A DNA stretch of 64,000 nucleotides from Corythucha ciliata (Eukaryota; Arthropoda; Insecta; Hemiptera; Tingidae), in assembly GCA_038030265.1 (NCBI GenBank), contig CM075943.1:4340001-4404000 (forward strand), in the 5' to 3' direction. The notes beneath the pieces were generated by a model. It was not told the DNA's origin. It did not search any database and was given only the letters and a program-made list of their open reading frames with translations. Every line of letters begins with the position of its first letter. Positions within the stretch are counted from its first letter, which is position 1. Position numbers and translations under genes: made by a program. Below, piece after piece: positions 19,850 to 33,300 of this stretch.

Positions 19850-21800
19850 GAAGTACATATTTTTCTCAATTTTAGCTACGAAATTGCCTCCGAAAACCGT
19901 ATACGTGCATTTTCTCAATTTGAACTGCGAATGAACGTTTTTTCTCAATTCTACTAGCATATTTTAATAGCTATAATACTGCGAATTATAGCTTTTCTCA
20001 ATTTTTCCGCGAATTAGCTCATTTTCCAATTTTTAGACGTGAATCGGCGCTTTTTATAAGCTCTTAGCCGTAAATTGCCTCAAGAATCAGCAAATTGGGT
20101 AGCGTTTGAGTGCTCTTTCCCAATTTTATCCGCAAATTAGCAAGTTTCCAAATTTAAGCCGCGAATTGGCGCTTTTTTCCATTTTAAACGCCAATTCATG
20201 TTTTTCTGTGTCTGTTACCCGCGAATTAGCACTTTTTCATAGTTTTAGCCGCTTGAATTAACGCTTTTTCTCAATTTTATTCCCCAAGTTACCTCACGAA
20301 TCCACGAGTTGGTGTTCTCTCAATTTCAGCTGTGAATTCGCCTTTTTACCCTCAATTTTATCAGCGAATGAGCACATTTCTTAAATTTAGCTGCGAATTA
20401 CAGCACTTTTTCTCGATTTTATCCGTAAAATCGCAATTTTTCATAGGTACCCTAGCTGGAAATTAGAGTTTTCCTTCATATTTAGACGCGAATTCGCGTC
20501 TTTCTCTGTTTCACGCCGTGAATCAGCGCTTTTTCTCAATGTCAGTCTCGGCCCCGAGAATGCGTGAGTTGGCGTTATCTCAATTTTAGGTGTGAATTTG
20601 CGCTTTTTCTCAATTTTTAAAGCTGCCAAATTGTAGCACTTTATCACAATTTTAGCCGTGAGTAGCGTCTTCCTCTATTTTTAGACTCAAATTCGCGTTG
20701 ATAATTTTTTTATCCGTGAATTAGCGTTTTTCTTAGTTTTAGCCGCGTGAAAAGAGCGCATTTTCTCCGTGTCAGCCCCGAAGTTTCCCCAAGAATCGGC
20801 GAGTTGGCGATTTCTCATTTTCAAGCTGTGAATTAGCGTTTTTTCCTCAATTTTAGCAGTGAATCAGCACATTTTCGCAATTTTAGCTGCGATTTTCAGC
20901 GCTTTTTCTCGATTTTATCCGTAAAATCGTAATTTTTCATACCTTAGCTACATGAACTATCGTTTTCCTCCACTTTTAGACGCGAATTCACGTTTTTGTC
21001 TATTTCACTCGTTAGTTAGCGCTTTTTCTCAATTTCAGTCCCAATGTTGCCCCGAAAATCCTTGAGTTGGCGTTTCTCCCCAGAGCTGTGAATTTCTTTT
21101 TTTTCTCAATTTTTATAGCTGCTAAATTGTAGCAATTTGTCATAATTTTAGCTATTTATTATAGCTTGTTTCTTCATTTTTAAAACGCGAATTCGCTTGT
21201 TTCTCTTTTTCGTCCTTGAATTAGCGCTTTTCTCAGTTTTAGCCGCGTGAATAAGGGCTTTTTCCCAATTTCAGTCCCGAGTTTGCCCCAAGAATTCGTG
21301 ATTTCGGGTTTTCTCAATGTCAGCTGTGAACTACGGATATTTCGTAAGTTTTAAAGCCGCATGTTGTTGCGCTTAATCACAATTCTAGCCGAGAATTAGC
21401 GTTTTTCTCCATTTTTGGCCGAAAGAACTAGTTTTGCAAAAATTTCAGGCATTTTTCTCAATTTTAGCGTTTTTTCCTTTCAATTTCAGCTGCGAATTAG
21501 CACTTTTTGTGTATTCTGTCCACAAATTCGCGTTTCTTAACTAATTTTTCTCTCTTATTCTACCCATCGAATTACCGTTTGTCTCATTGCATTGCGAAGT
21601 TACTATAGTCGAAGAAACTAGTCGGCAAACGGAATAAACTTTTTAAAAATTACGCGTTTTCTCAATTTCAGCTGTGAGTTAGCACATTTTCTCAATATTA
21701 ACAACCGCTTTTATAGAATTTTTTCTCAATTTCAGCCGCGAATCAGCGTTTTTCTCAATTGTACAAGCGATTTTAGCCATTCTTTCTACTTGAAAAGCCC
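19850..21800 (-). repeat. Short-repeat array, reverse orientation, with higher-order period near 500 bp
   Basis: Units of about 33 bp (TTTTCTCAATTTTAGCCGCG, then AATTAGCG). Between 20295 and 21330 a marker GAATCNNNGAGTTGGCG recurs near 20298, 20555, 20790, 21054 and 21290. Segments alternate A-B-A-B: A carries GATTTTATCCGTAAAATCG, B carries AGCTGC(C/T)AAATTGTAGCA and GTTTTAGCCGCGTGAA. The repeating block is therefore about 495-500 bp, built from short monomers as in higher-order satellites. Confidence 0.85.
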
Positions 21801-21821
21801 AATTTTCTCATTTTTAAGCTT

Positions 21822-21892
21822 TTCAGGGGCCCCATCCGAACGGAGGCCTGGGGCGGTTCGCCCCCCTCGCCACTGCCTCGGTACGCTGGAGG
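21822..21892. repeat. GC-rich cap B, second copy
   Basis: TTTAAGCTTTTCAGGGGCCCC, then GGGGCGGTTCGCCCCCC and CGCCACTGCC. It matches 2930-3003 and likewise closes a reverse array. Confidence 0.6.
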
Positions 21893-22176
21893 GTGACCCT
21901 TTAATAAATTAAAATGAGCGATTCGAGATTCTTGTATCGAGAGGACGACAGAAACCACTCGATTTTCTATTCGATCACTGTTGGGGTTCAATTTATCTTT
22001 ATAATTACAGGCAAATAAATAATAATAGCAATAATAAACATCGTTAAGCGATTCCGAAATTCCGTTTAAAAAAAAAACGTCTTCCTTTGAACGGAATTTT
22101 TTCCCGTTGGCCACTCTCAAAATCCGTTAGATCTGACGGAAAATCCGTCAAATTGACAACGCTGCACGTCACTCAC

Positions 22177-22573
22177 CTTTTTTTATCCAGCTCAGTGTCA
22201 GTGTAGAAATAGTAGTGGACGAGCGACGGATGAGCCTCAGGAGGAATCAATTCAAATGAAAACTTTCTAGAGGCTGACGTTGAGCTTTGAACTTTGTACC
22301 CGTGAAGACTAGTAACACCTTGTGAAATGAAATTTATGTCAATAGCAATAAATCCGTAGTATACAGCTGAGAGACCTTTATGATCTCACCTATGGCCTTT
22401 TCCGCGTTAATGTCCGAATAAAAGTACAGACAGGCGTCTTTTAATATGAAAAATCTTCGTCGCCACGTCTTCCCACGATGGTGTATCAAAGTTGAAAGCG
22501 TTCCCGCGCAATCCGGACGTAATATTTTCGTGGGTGGGGCGTTGAGACATTTATCAGATACCCAAATGGGAAT
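22177..22573 (-). CDS. Host gene exons 23-24: second PH domain, incomplete
   Basis: Exons 22573-22390 and 22318-22177. The second PH domain begins [20 protein letters not shown] with [11 protein letters not shown], continues with [20 protein letters not shown] and [11 protein letters not shown], and reaches [12 protein letters not shown] just before a donor site in phase 2. The C-terminal helix with the expected Trp must lie in a further exon, not found below 22177. Confidence 0.9.
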
Positions 22574-25500
22574 CTGTTGAAAAAAAAGAACAGATTTGAG
22601 GTAGACAGAACAAAAAAAAAAAAAAAAAAAAAAGCGTGAAGGTAAAAAAACCTTAGACTGGCAGGCATTGCTCAGAGCGGAAATCCATCTCTCGGTGTCT
22701 GCATGACTAAGTGCAGTCAATTGAATAAAAGGCAACCCTTTCCTTCCTATTTTAAACATATGAGGCCGTTCGGAATCCTGAATTCTTATTACTGAATAGT
22801 CGGATACGTTTAAAGCACCTAAAGGACGAACACCCTAAACACGTGAAAAAGACGTGTTATAGACGGTATTGCTTCCTCGAGAAACTGAAAACAAAAAAAT
22901 GAGTGACTTACAGTTTCAGACTTATAGTAGTATAAATAATGGTCCTGCTTTAGAACAAAATGACGCAAAACCCATCTGGGTTTTGACTTGGACGTTGAAA
23001 GCCTATACAAAGGCCCAGACACTAAAGGAGGCGAATGAAGTCCTTCGCGAATGAACGAGTCGCACGTTCGAGCCACCTGAAGTTCTAAAACGTCGGAACC
23101 TAAAAGAAATAACATGTACGACGGAAAAGATAACATTCTGGGTGTATAATACACACCTGCGTGGGCTAATTTAACGACATCGTTGTGCGTAGCCTCTAAA
23201 ACGTTCGTATTGTTAACGTTTATAACAATATCACCCACTTCGAGTCCCGACGTTTCAGCTGGAGTCCCAGCCTCGATACAAGAGACTACAACCGGTTTTG
23301 ATCCGTGTATTCTAAAGCCGAACTCTCCTGAACCTTTTTTGACTAGAACTTTTTTGTCGGCTTCTGTTCAAAATAAGCGTATTTCAGTACGCAAAGAGCG
23401 TGCACATTGTTTTTTAAAAGTTACCAAAACATTTCGAGGCTAATCTTTTGTACATTTCTAAACTAGACTTTCGGTGAACCATCCGGTGAGTAATGGCTTG
23501 AAATTTCTTTCGGAACTCTTTCTCTGAATCAGTTGAGTCGATTGAAGCTCGTCTTGAACCGTCTTCACGTTCTTCTTCTAAATGGATTAAAGTGTGTTTC
23601 AAACGGTAAAAAAACATTCTTTAAAAAGAAATGATCAAACCTCGACTGTCGGGCCTTTGCCAGACCTGTAATTCTTCAGTTCCTCCAATGTACACCCAAA
23701 TGCCAAGATTGTAGGCATCGGCGTTTACACCATGCCATTCGTCGTCATCGTCAAAACTACTGTAAATGTGTAGTTTTTCCATGCTTGCATCAGTCGATCG
23801 AGTGAGAGGCCTTAGAGTGAAAAAATTTACAATTTAAAGATAATCACGTTTGAATTGATGAGGATGCTGTGATACCTGATTTTTTCCTTTCTCTCTTCCC
23901 GAGCTCTTTCTTCGGATTTGGCTCTGGCAGCGTCGACGTGCATTCGATGGCGTCTCTCTTCCGATCGGTACCGTTTGTCCGCCTTTTTGTAAAGTCGCGT
24001 TCGATGGGGAGTTCTGGGCGAGTCTTCAAATCCAGCCGGGGGTTGAACAATTTCAAGGGGCTGTTTTTCCGGGCACTGCGCTTCCAACAAATTCAACCGT
24101 TCAAGACTCTTATAAAAAAAAAAAAACAAAAAAAAACTAGTCATCATTGTTTTAAAATAACCTTGGACTGATTTTCAAACAGACGACCACAGTGCTGACA
24201 AGCGGACGCCGACTTGCTGTCCGTCGCCGTGTTACTGCTCGGCTCGCTGTAAAAAACTGAATCACTTCCAGGGCTGACTGACCGGAGGGATTCGGCGCTC
24301 AGAGCTTTAAGTCGAGCTGAGTCAGGACTGGCTATTCCCGACTTTGTGAAGAAAAAAATAAGAATGAAATCGTTTCAATCGCATAAAAAAAAATATAATT
24401 GCTTTACTTTGGTTAGAATTTGACGACTAGGACTCCCTCCGGGACTTATTTGATGTTTCAAGCTTGCTTTAGACGGCATCAAACAGTCCTCACCGAGAGT
24501 CACTGGACTGGGTGATTTGGTCGGGACAATGGAATAGCGTCGTTTCACTTCTTCACCACTGACGCTCCTTCGCCTTTCTCTGCAAAAAAAAAAAAAAAGT
24601 TGCTCATTGATGAGAGGGAGGACCGGAGGGATCATGCTTGGGGGCCTTGCATGACGTTTTGATTGCTCAATTTGGGCGGTGGTCATGATGAGTGTCCCCC
24701 CACCTCCCACCATCCAGCGTTTCCAACTGTGAGACTTTGCTGTTCCCGTCAAGTCAAGCTCAAAATTCCGTCAGGAATCCGTCAAAATGTATTCCATCCC
24801 CGTAATAAAAATCCGTCAAATGAGTAATAATTAGTAAGAGTGCCTTGGTGGGGCTTCGAGGGGACAGACGTTGTAAAATCATCCGCAGCGGAGTAGCGGT
24901 CGAGAGACGTCCAGCGAGATCATTGATGTAAATGATAAAGAAAAGAGGGCCGAGCTTGGAGCCCTGTGGCACTCCATTATTGTTAGAGAGAATCGAGGAC
25001 ATCACTTTGCGGCAATTATTCGATGACACTAAGCAAACACGCTGTTCTCTGTCGGAGAGATAGGACCTCAGCAGACCCTTAGCTGGACCATTTATTCCCA
25101 GAGCCTCAAGCTTCTCTAGCAGCAAATCGCGCTGAACGCAGTCGAAAGCTTTGCTGAAGTCAAAGAAAACGGCAGCCACGGTTAAACCCTTATTCAGGGC
25201 CATGAAAACTTTGAATAACGAAACAGTCAATCAGGGATTCTTTTGTTTCCGATATCCTTGAGGCATCACAAAACTGCCGACACTTTCCGGCCGCCATCTT
25301 GAATCAACTTGAAAGAAGAAGAACTTGAAAGAAGAAAAGCTATTTTTCCGCTCCACCGTGGGCCAGCGAGGTCCGCCTGCATCGTTGGCTTTTCCTTGGA
25401 GTTCCGGGCTGATGATAACGTAGCCGCCATCCACAGGAAAATTCGTGTGGCTCCGGGGTTGAAGCGGCAAACATTGCCGGAATCACGGGGAGAACTACTT

Positions 25501-28500
25501 CAACGGCTCGCTCCGATGCAAAATCTATTTCGATTTTCCGATACTCCGCGATGAGAAACCCTGATATATGAGGTTTCGGCCACGTCCGGCAAAGTACTCC
25601 ATGCGCACGGTGGGCGAAATTTTAGGCCAATTTTCTCAAAAGTGGTGTGATCTGCACCAAACGCGATTTATGAGTTCCTAGGGCACTGCTAAAATGACAA
25701 ATGCTCGCGGCTTCAGCGTGAACGTCCCTAAAGGGGTTGACAGCCCCCCTCAAATTGGCTAGAAATAAGCGTTTTGGACCATTCTTCAAAATGCTTTCAC
25801 TTGAGCTGTACGCTGGTTTTGCGTCCCACTGACCATGTTGAATGGAGAACTTGCGTGAAATTATAATTTTTTTCCCCCCCGTTCTCAGTCGAGAGTGGTG
25901 CTAAAACAAAAGTGAACGGTGAAAACCGCAACTCAATAGGTGCAGGCAGCGATTTTTAATTGCATTTTAAAACATCCGTGAATTACCAGCTGATCGACTT
26001 GACGAGGGTTGGAAATGTGACGTCACAACCTCCGACCAACCCCTCTCAGGCACGTCACCATTCCATCCTCACCAACCATCTGCCCAAACACTTCACTCCT
26101 CATCCTGTATCACTGAAACCATCATAGAACCTTACTGTTTACATCAATTTGCGCGTTCATTGCTTTGCTGTTTTGCCTTGGTGTGCTGCGCTCCTATTTC
26201 TTGTCATATTTCGTCAGAAAAATTAAATGCACTACTAAAACGTTGTTTTCCTTGTTGCATCCAAGCATGTGGACTCAGTTGAAGAGCACTGAAACCAATG
26301 TTCAGGTTCGGTTGCTTGTGATAAGCCTGTCAACTGTAAAAACACGCCAGCGGTATTAACATCACAAGGTCACTCCTGTCAGAACCCCCTCCATCGCGAA
26401 ACTCATAACTTTAAAAATTAATTTAAAATATTTCCCATGCGATTTTTTTACTTTTTACTACTCTTTCCTCAATAACTTCCATCAAAGAACGCCATGAGCG
26501 AATAAACAAAAATTAGGCAAGTTCTCCATTGAGAACTACAGGAAATAGCCCCTAAGGGGGGCGTCCGCCCCCTCAAAGTGTTCAAAACTGACCGTTTCAC
26601 GTTGTGCTTGGTTTCGGCATTATTTCTCCGCTCCACCGTGGGCCAGCAAGGTCCGCCTGCGTCGATGCTTTTCGCGTTGTCCTTGGTTTTGGGCCAAATT
26701 TCTCCATTTTTGCAAAAAAAAATCACAGTCGAGATTTTTACGTGCGGGCGTTCAGTTTAGTATTTGGTACCGTTCTTCCGACCTCCCCCGGCCCTCTGCA
26801 GGGAAGTGTCAAATCACTACCCGTTGGCCTGCTCGTGTTTCTAACCAAATTATTTAAGTTAATTATAATCGCATACGCACCTCCCAGTTGGTTGAGAATG
26901 AGCCAAACCTCAACCGCGCACTGGTAGGTGGCATCACTATCCTAATGCTGCTGATAGAAAGTCAGTTCCCATTTTCGGGCGCCAAAACGCCCTCCTCCAC
27001 TACGGAGTGTTGAAACCACGACCCCCACGAGTCCAACACCAATCTGTGCCTGGCACCCGTTTTTCTTAAGTGTTTTCCTCAATATCAGCCGCAAAATAGA
27101 GGGGTTTTCACAAATTAGGGTTTTTTTTTTCGGTTCACCATACGCTATGCACGAGCAATTTTTCTCAGTTTTACCCGTGAATTAGAGCTTTTTTTCACCC
27201 ATTGCCATAAATTGGCGCCATTTTTCAATTTCTGCCTCAATAGTTGCCTTCAGAAGCAAACGAATCGCGTATATTCAGTTTCGATGCAAATTAGAATTTT
27301 TCTCAATTTTAGCAGCAAATTAGAGATTTTTCTCAAGTTTAGCAGCGTAGTAGCGTTTCAAACCGCCTATCAACCGTCAAGTCACAAATTGGCGTTTTGC
27401 GCAATATTAGCTGAAAATTGGCGATTTTTTCCATTTTTAGCCGCTGATTGGCACTTTTGATCAATTTAGGCTTAAAATTAACCTTTAAAATCTCTTAATT
27501 TTGGCCAGGCTAATTATTTATTTTCTAAATATTACCCGCAATTAGCGTTTTTTCACATTTTAGCACTGCATTAGCAATTTTTTATTACTTTTAGGTAGAG
27601 ATTATTGCAGCTCCCCAGTTCTAGACAGTGGATCAGTGTTGTTTTTAGGGGGAGCTATGCTACTCTCGCCTCCGTACAAGTATAGTGCTGTCCAAGCCTA
27701 TATCGTCATTAAACACGTACAGGTGCCCCCCGGTTTGACGCCAAAAGAGGTAGCAGTGTAGCCCAAGAAATCGGCCCAGTAAAACAACGATTGCGACACC
27801 ATGTGCAGACCACAACAAAACAGGTCTGATGTCAATGGCCTTTATCAAGGAGTGGACAACATCCTGCTGAAGATGATCTTCTGGTACGCAGGAGGCTTAA
27901 CTCAAGACAAGTTTATCGAGCTGATGAATATCATACACTCCAACAAAGCCGACATCTTCGGGGTAGTGGAAGCTGGAGCATGTACAGACCGTCTGGAGTC
28001 CTACCAGGTACCAGGATACAGCATCTTTGCCCTGCCGAGAGCTAGGCGAGTGGCCTCTGGAATTCTTGTTGGCGTGAAAACGGCCTTAGTAGCCGACTTC
28101 ACCGTGTTGAAAGAGGCGGACACAAATGATGGCCTCGAAGCCGTGGGACTGGATGTCTGGATGGATGCCTGCCGCCGGCGAAGACCCCAAGACAACAAAA
28201 CGAAACTAAAAGCTGCCGCCGCCAAGCTTAAGAACGAGATCCTGCAGTCCAAGCGAGGATCAGTAAGAACTTTCATGGAGCAGCTGGATTACAGGAAAGA
28301 TGGAGTGAAGGCCCAATGGTACGTCTCGGAACTCTGTGGGAAACGGGGAGCCCCCAAAAACAAACCTGTGGTCACTCAGTCTGGGAAAACTCTCACACGA
28401 TATGCGGACATTGCTAGGCACTTCTGCGCCCATTATGCCAAAGTGAGTAACCCACGCCCTAAAGCTAAACGCAAGCTGCATACCCGGCAGCCATCTTCTT

Positions 28501-30316
28501 GCCCGGATGAACTTGAGATGAACCTCTTCTATTCGGAGTTAACTCTCGCGGAACTGGAGAGAGCCATCGAGAGCGCGCCCAAGAGGAAATGTGCGGGATC
28601 TGATGGGATTCTGCCAGAGTTTATCAAACACCTGGGGGCAAAGGCCAGGTAGAAGATCCTTGTTTTTATGAATAAGGTCTGGATCAGAGGACTTCCCAGT
28701 GAGATGGCGGGTCGCTGTGGTGATACTTCTTCTGAAGTCGCCCGAAAGCGACCCGGCGTCTCCCGGTAGCTATAGGCCGATTAGCCTCCTGCCTTGCGAG
28801 AGCAAGGTCCTGGAGCGGCTCCTCCTTGGCCGGTTGGAGCCCTTCATCAAGGAGGCGCTCCATCAGCGCCAGTTTGGGTGGTAAGAGGGGGCTCGACGGA
28901 CGCGGCACTGGACGCGGTGCAGTCCCTCGTCGATGCCCCCTACGGGAAGTACAAGGTGGTGGTCCTGCTGGATGTGCAGGGGGCCTTCGACTCAGTGTCG
29001 TGGCCGGGGGTCTTGATGGCGCGGCGAGATGCTTGTGTCCCAAACGACATCTTTAGGGTGATCGCCTCGTACTTCGAGTCGAGAGGTTGCCCGCAGGGGT
29101 CGGTTCTCTCGGCTGCTTTGTGGAACCTTCTCTTTGACGCCCTTTTGTGGCTTTTGCAGTGGGAGGGTTTCGAGGGAGTGGCGTACGTGGACGACCTTGC
29201 GGTTGTTGCGGTTGTTGTCGCGGCGCGCTCCCGACGAGGCCGGCTAGAGAGGACCTTTGCCCTCTTTAGGTCGGTGGGGGGAAACGTATGGGGCACGAAC
29301 TTCCACTGCCGAGCTCGTTACTTCAGGGCGGTATTCGTACCTACCCTGCTGTACGGTGCAACGTGGTGGTGGCACTGGCCCACGAAAGCTCAGAGGGCGA
29401 ATGTCCTCAGCTTGCAGCGGCAGGCCTTGGTAAGGGTGACCATGGCGTACCGGACTGTCAGTTCCAACGCTGGTCGGAAGGTGCTGGCGGGGATACCTCC
29501 TGCGGACCTCCTGCTCGACGCATGGTTTCACGGGCGCCGCCTGGTTCAGGGAAACTTGGACTGGGTACGGTGCCGTGAAGATTGGGCAGAGCGCCTCGGT
29601 CTCTTGGCCGAGGAGTGGGGGGCCGCATGGGGCCTCCGCCTTCTTGACGACCTGGTCGTTGAGGCTTGGCAGGCGCGTTGGACTTACAGTTCAACGGGTA
29701 GGCGTACATTCGGGTTCATGCCCGACGTTCGGACGAGACTGACAGCGGCCAAGTGGTTCACCCTTGAGCACGCTGCTATGCAAATCCTGACTGGACACGG
29801 CTCGTTTAACGCCAAGTTGTGGTTCTTCCGGCGGCGGGACTCTCCAACATGCCCTTGTGAAGTCGAGGAGGAGACCGCCGAACATGTGCTTCGTCGCTGC
29901 AGCCTCCACGGGGATCTGCGGCGGGTGACATGGGGGAGTGGAGGCCTATCGGAAGACTCGGCTCTTGTCCGAGACCGGCGGGCGTATGGCCGCCTCCTGG
30001 CCTTCTCCCGCTCCTGGCTGGAGCGAAGAGGGCTGGGACCGGCCATGCTTGAGTAGGGTTCCCTACTCGGGCAACCCGGGCAGGGTTCTCTTCCCTGTTC
30101 TGTTTCGGTCCATGGTGGAAGCCAGCATCCTCAGCTCAAAAGACCCACCTCCGCGTGGTCTCTCTCGGGCGCGGCTGGGTGGCCAGCAGCCGCGGCTCAC
30201 GGGTTGAGCTGAGCGATGGGACCGACTCTGTTGCGGTATCCGGGCCAAAGATGGGGTACAGGCCAGGTAAAGGCTTGCAAAAAGGTCTAGGTACTGGCCA
30301 CATCTTAAGGAGTTCC

Positions 30317-30385
<69 letters not shown>

Positions 30386-33300
30386 CGACGGGGCTGAAAT
30401 AGGTTCTGAATTATTGGTGTGCCCATGACTAGGTGGTGGGATGGTAAGGTGAAGACGGGCCCGAGTTCGGTGCGCAAATGCCAACGGTCGTAATATCGTC
30501 TCAAGGCGCGAATAGCTATGTTGGGTCATTTTGAAGGCGTGAATCGCCATCAAACACTATCTGTAGTATCTATGTGTATAGGGCGCAAATGGTCAGTTCG
30601 AGCATTTTTAAAGCGTGAAGTGAGAATTCCCTGTACAAATAGAATGCCATTTTCAGAGCGTGGATAGCCAGTTTTTTTTATATTTTTAGGGCACGCGAAT
30701 TGTCAATTTGAACATTTTTAAGGCGTGAAGACTCAGAACCATTCGAGAATGGTTTGTTTTGCCGATCTCAGGCCCGGAATAATCTACTTAGGCTTTCATC
30801 TTGAATAATCTACAAGGGCCAGTCATCTTATATGCCACGTACACAGCCATTTTTGTCAATTTTAGGATGTACAGTCGGTATGACCGTTTCTAGGGCGTTT
30901 AGTCAGTGTGATATCGTCAGTTGCTATTGTAGGATCCGAACGGTCAGTTATGCCGTTTTTATAGCGGGAATTAGCAATTTAGCCATTTTATGGGGTTGAA
31001 TGGTCAGTTTGGCCATTTCGAGTGCTCGATTAGTCTGTTTAGGTTAGTTTCGATTTTTTGTAGGGCACAGTTTTCACAGAAATAAGGGTCACTATTTTAG
31101 TCAAAAACTATATCTCTGCTCGGAAACTTTTCTGATTGATTTTCCGTCCAAAAACTGACCATCCCCCTTCCCACGCGTTTGAAATGCACTCCCAAGATTA
31201 AAACAAAGTTGGATTGCCCCACGAGCAAAATCCTGTCAACGTGCAAAACTCACTCTCACTCTTTTTCTCCTACCTGGCTAAAGCGGTAGGACTTTTCAAA
31301 ACACCGGTTTTTCGTCGATGATTTTCTCTTCGACGACTCTTGCCGCACGTACATTCCAAGCTTGACTCATCAGACGAGTCGTGTGACACGCCAATGCCGT
31401 TCATCTTAACTCTCTGCGTCGCGAAACAAACAAACAAAAAAAAAAAACATTGTTTCTAGTGGAATAAATAAATAAAAACAAGACAATACTTTGTCTTCAG
31501 GAGTCGAGCGAAGAGAAGGCCGTTCGTCTTTTTTAGCGACATCCAGGGTAGGCACGGAGCTTTTCTGAGCTGGACTTCCATTTTTTCCGGTCTATTTTTT
31601 TTTTGTGTGATTGGTTTTTATTTGTCAACAAAAATAATATTAATGCAAAAAAAAATAGAATAAAACTGCCGTTTTTTGTACGTTAGCAACGGTAGAGCTC
31701 ACCTTCTTAGTAGAATGACAGGGCCTGACCGAAAATTCACCCTCGACGTCGCCACTTTTACGAGGAGAGCCTTCACCTACGGATTCAATTTTTTTTTTTT
31801 TTTTTCAAGTTTTCTCGTTTTATTTTGAAAGGAAAGGCAAAACATGAAATGAAATTTACTTATTTCCTTTGTTTCTTCAACTTCCAAGCCCGCTTTTAGC
31901 TCCAACTTGAATCCTTTTTTAACTTTACGCGTATCCTCGGGAGTCCACAGCCTGAAAACGTGTAAAACTCATTTTTGTTTCGTTTAATCAAGGGAATTAA
32001 AAAAATAAAAGTTAAGTTAACAAAAGTAAAACAAACTTTTCGAAGCTTTTGAGTTAAACATTCTACGCATGCGTCAAACACGGCATTCAATCAGGCAGCG
32101 ACTATGAATGGATTCTCTGTTTTTTATTATTTTGTTTATCAACTTTTTAAATATTTAAATCCTCCTTATTACGCCATTATTTCTTCGGCATTGTACTCTC
32201 TTTCTCTCTTTCTTTGATACTCTTGCAATAAATCACTTATTTTTCTGATTACAAACAAGAATAGAAAAAAAAAAAAAAAAAAAAACAAGGCCAAACCATT
32301 TTCTTTTGTTGTATATATTTTTTTTTTTCAATTTTAGGTACCTTTTCCTTCCTTCTTCAAAAGGTGAATCATAGCCACCAGTTGATGAGCATTGACTTTT
32401 GTCCGATTGACCTAATTTGTCACTACTTCCTTCCACACTATAACTATAAAAAAAAAAGAGAGTAAAAAGAAATAAATAACAGTAAAACTGACAGGGGATA
32501 TCTCATAGCGTTACAATGAAAATTAATATAAAACATTTGGGCTACACGCTGTGGTGTGTGCGTGTGTCGGGGGGGGGGGGGGGAGCTGGTGGTATTTTCA
32601 CGATTAGATTGGTCGTTCTGAAAGAATGTTGCTGCTGGTGGCAGTGGCGTAGGAAGTTCAGCCGGTTTAAAACTGGCCGATGGGTATGGGGCTCGGGGCG
32701 GAAATCTCTATGGGGTCTCCCCGCCCCCTTAGTCTCTAAATAAACAAATAATATAATTTTTACGTAGGTAGCTGTAAATTACGGCATTTTCTATCAATTT
32801 TAGCCGCAAATATAAGCTCTTTTTCCCGATTTTATCCGCGAAATAGCGATTTTTTTCAACTTTAAAAGCGAATTCAGTCGATGTCAGTCGGCGGCTGGTT
32901 CACAATGGGTTACGCGGTCACTAAAAATGGACGCCAAAACTTGCAATTTTGCGAAAATGACGACCAGGCACTGAGTGTTTTTCGCGAATGTTCCACCAGG
33001 GAAGTTAAAATTTCGCGGATTTTTAGCTCCAACATTCGGCAATTTCACAGCTATTCGTCAGACTGTGGGGACCGGCTATGCTGTAAACTCCAATAGCGTT
33101 TTTATCGATTTTAGTCTCGTGAATGAGCATTTTAAAAATCAATTTTATCTTTGAATTAGCGCTTATTCTTTATTTTAGCATCCATAATTAGCGACTTTTT
33201 TTACTTATTACCGCGAATAAGCGCTATTTCTCGATTTTAGCCGCAAATTTTACGTTTTAACCTAGTCTGTATCAGGAGAATATAATGTGCTGGTAGCTGC

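Noticed and set aside
16850..21800. CRISPR-like array of short repeats
   Set aside because: Units are degenerate, have no constant repeat-spacer length and no cas genes, and the locus is clearly eukaryotic with introns. It is a satellite-like repeat.
21773..22120. 115-codon minus-strand frame as the missing 3' exon of the host gene
   Set aside because: It runs through GC-rich cap B and array sequence, has no PH-helix Trp motif and no suitable phase-2 acceptor.
22652..22668. Donor GTCTAAGG at 22658 for exon 22
   Set aside because: It would break phase with exon 23; the GT at 22651-22650 keeps it.
23869..24171. Plus-strand frame of 100 codons
   Set aside because: Antisense to two in-phase host exons; no independent support.
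28684..30046. Minus-strand open frames opposite the R1-like element
   Set aside because: Shadow frames of a GC-rich coding region on the plus strand; proline/arginine-rich with no homology.
30136..30553. Frames rich in Ser-Leu or Arg-Glu repeats
   Set aside because: Produced by the (AG)n microsatellite at 30319-30382.
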